Part shown: piece after piece, positions 5,501-6,201 of the stretch
Position numbering within the stretch: the stretch's first letter is position 1
Layout: each line of letters opens with the position of its first letter
Assembly (NCBI GenBank): GCA_003559755.1
Contig: PWKM01000143.1
Location: forward strand, 1 to 6,201
DNA: 6,201 nt
Direction of reading: 5' to 3'
Source of the DNA: Planctomycetota bacterium
GTDB lineage: Bacteria > Planctomycetota > PUPC01
Made by a program: the position numbers and the translations under genes
The notes under the pieces: generated by a model
Seen by the model: only the letters and a program-made list of their open reading frames with translations
The model's database searches: none
Told to the model about the DNA's origin: nothing

Positions 5501-6007
5501 TTGGACGACCTTCCCGACGATTTCGACAACAGCCCGTTCGACCCGGACGACGACGATTCCGACGGGTCCGGCGGCGAACTGTTCGAATCCGAACGCAACA
5601 TGGAACGAGTCCTCGGTTACCTCAACCTGCTGGTAACCACAGAGATACAGCAGACCGGGGCCTTCGAAGACGACGACCTGGCCGTTCATTTCGCTGTCTC
5701 CCTGGACGAGGCGTCCCCGCGTTTCGACGGGTTCGCGTGCTTTGTTAAGGACGCCTGGGTCGACGTGTGCCTTCTGCGTGACTGGTCGCCCGAGATTCAA
5801 CTCAAATTCCGCGCTCACGCCGCCGAGATCATGAACGCGATCGGGGCGCACGGCGTGAGCTTGTATTTCGTGCCCGACGAGGAAACGCTCTACCTCACCC
5901 ACCGCATCTTCAGCGAGGGGCTCAACTTCGATGTGTTTCGGGCGGCAGTCTGGTCGCTCATCAGCGCCCAGAGCAGCGTCGCCGAAATACTCGAAGTCCA
6001 GCCCTGA
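5501..6007 (+). CDS. Acidic-tailed protein with possible YbjN-like domain
   Basis: With the TTG start this is a 168-residue protein. Its first 21 residues contain 11 Asp, including a run at 16-19 (PDDDDSD), and look like a disordered acidic tail. A folded domain follows at about residues 33-165: helix (NMERVLGYLNLLVTTEI), strands (AVHFAVSL, FDGFACFVKDAWVDVCLL), helix (KFRAHAAEIMNAIGAHG), strands (VSLYFVPDEETLYLTHRI) and a final helix (FDVFRAAVWSLISA). This alternation, with an N-rich helix before a strand pair and a closing helix, recalls the YbjN / secretion-chaperone-like fold, but I see no decisive motif. It begins 23 bases after the stop of the tryptophan-rich gene and is the last gene of the operon before a convergent gene. 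Such domains often act as chaperone-like or regulatory partners, so it might bind a partner encoded nearby. The family call is tentative. Confidence 0.75.
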   Translation: MDDLPDDFDNSPFDPDDDDSDGSGGELFESERNMERVLGYLNLLVTTEIQQTGAFEDDDLAVHFAVSLDEASPRFDGFACFVKDAWVDVCLLRDWSPEIQLKFRAHAAEIMNAIGAHGVSLYFVPDEETLYLTHRIFSEGLNFDVFRAAVWSLISAQSSVAEILEVQP

Positions 6008-6011
6008 CCGG

Positions 6012-6051
6012 CCCGATGTCAACGGGGCATCACCCGCAATCGCACATCGGG
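6012..6051. terminator. Nested inverted repeat between convergent genes
   Basis: CCCGATGT (6012-6019) and ACATCGGG (6044-6051) are perfectly complementary, and the enclosed 24 bases contain a second pair CGGG (6023-6026) and CCCG (6033-6036) with a 6-base loop. The position, 4 bases after the stop of the plus-strand gene and 5 bases before the end of the minus-strand gene, suits a shared two-way terminator. Neither side has a clear T-tract, so any termination would need the hairpin or another factor. Confidence 0.4.
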
Positions 6052-6056
6052 ATATG

Positions 6057-6191
6057 CTATCGATTCCGTTTGCGGTATTCGATGAAAGCGTCGATCTTCG
6101 CCCCGAGCTCGGTTAAAACCTGACCGTCCTGATTGCATTTCTCGCACCCTTTACCGCGGCATGTCGGGCAAGTGCGGACAAGATAGATCAT
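6057..6191 (-). CDS. Small DnaJ-like zinc-finger protein, possibly 5' partial
   Basis: On the minus strand an ATG at 6191 opens a 44-codon frame ending at TAG (6057-6059). The product has Cys at 8, 11, 16 and 19 (CPTCRGKGCEKC), two CxxC pairs with the first in an exact CxxCxGxG form, as in the DnaJ zinc-binding module. The rest (GQVLTELGAKIDAFIEYRKRN) is a predicted strand then a helix with a basic end. From memory, Bacillus anti-TRAP (RtpA) has the same order: paired cysteines, a V-L-T strand after the second pair, then a helix with DFI. This suggests a compact zinc-binding fold that acts in protein-RNA or protein-protein contacts. No Shine-Dalgarno is visible in the 10 bases available upstream, and the frame stays open to the window edge, so the real start may lie outside. 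Function is unknown; the cluster on the other strand is convergent and so not its operon. Confidence 0.6.
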   Translation of the reverse strand: MIYLVRTCPTCRGKGCEKCNQDGQVLTELGAKIDAFIEYRKRNR

Positions 6192-6201
6192 GTCTATTAA
6201 G

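Overview
The window carries a cell-envelope and cell-shape gene cluster from a GC-rich Gram-negative (diderm) bacterium. The diderm assignment rests on apolipoprotein N-acyltransferase (Lnt), which finishes lipoproteins in the inner membrane. MreB and MreC indicate an actin-like elongation machinery. GTG and TTG starts are common (two GTG, one TTG), each with a Shine-Dalgarno sequence. A planctomycete-like origin is possible, given the extended Lnt and the small CxxCxGxG protein, but this is only an impression and could not be tested.

Layout. Positions 1-1680 (+) hold lnt, with its first few codons cut off by the window edge. Positions 1681-1870 are a 190-base regulatory gap with a near-consensus sigma70 promoter (TTGACA, 17-base spacer, TATTAT) embedded in a perfect 8+8 inverted repeat, plus a weaker promoter-like pair upstream. 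An apparent mre operon follows, all on +. It runs: a membrane-anchored coiled-coil protein with a C-terminal beta-rich domain (1871-2749); a 74-residue single-span membrane protein (2822-3046); mreB (3112-4164); mreC (4154-5014, overlapping mreB by 11 bases); a tryptophan-rich soluble protein of unknown function (5034-5477); and a protein with an Asp-rich N-terminal tail and a possible YbjN-like domain (TTG start, 5501-6007). A nested inverted repeat at 6012-6051 separates this operon from a convergent small zinc-finger gene on the minus strand (6057-6191, possibly longer). That protein has paired CxxC motifs and resembles DnaJ-type zinc modules and the Bacillus anti-TRAP protein.

How the genes may work together (inference). 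MreB filaments on the inner face of the membrane connect through MreC to the periplasmic wall-synthesis complex. The upstream coiled-coil protein has the same overall plan as MreC (short N-terminal anchor, coiled coil, beta domain), so it may be a second scaffold. mreD, mrdA and rodA are not in the window. The two genes after mreC are soluble proteins of unknown function and the operon appears to end after them, so this is a non-standard mre locus. The most interesting points are this unusual gene set, the palindromic promoter, and the convergent small zinc protein.
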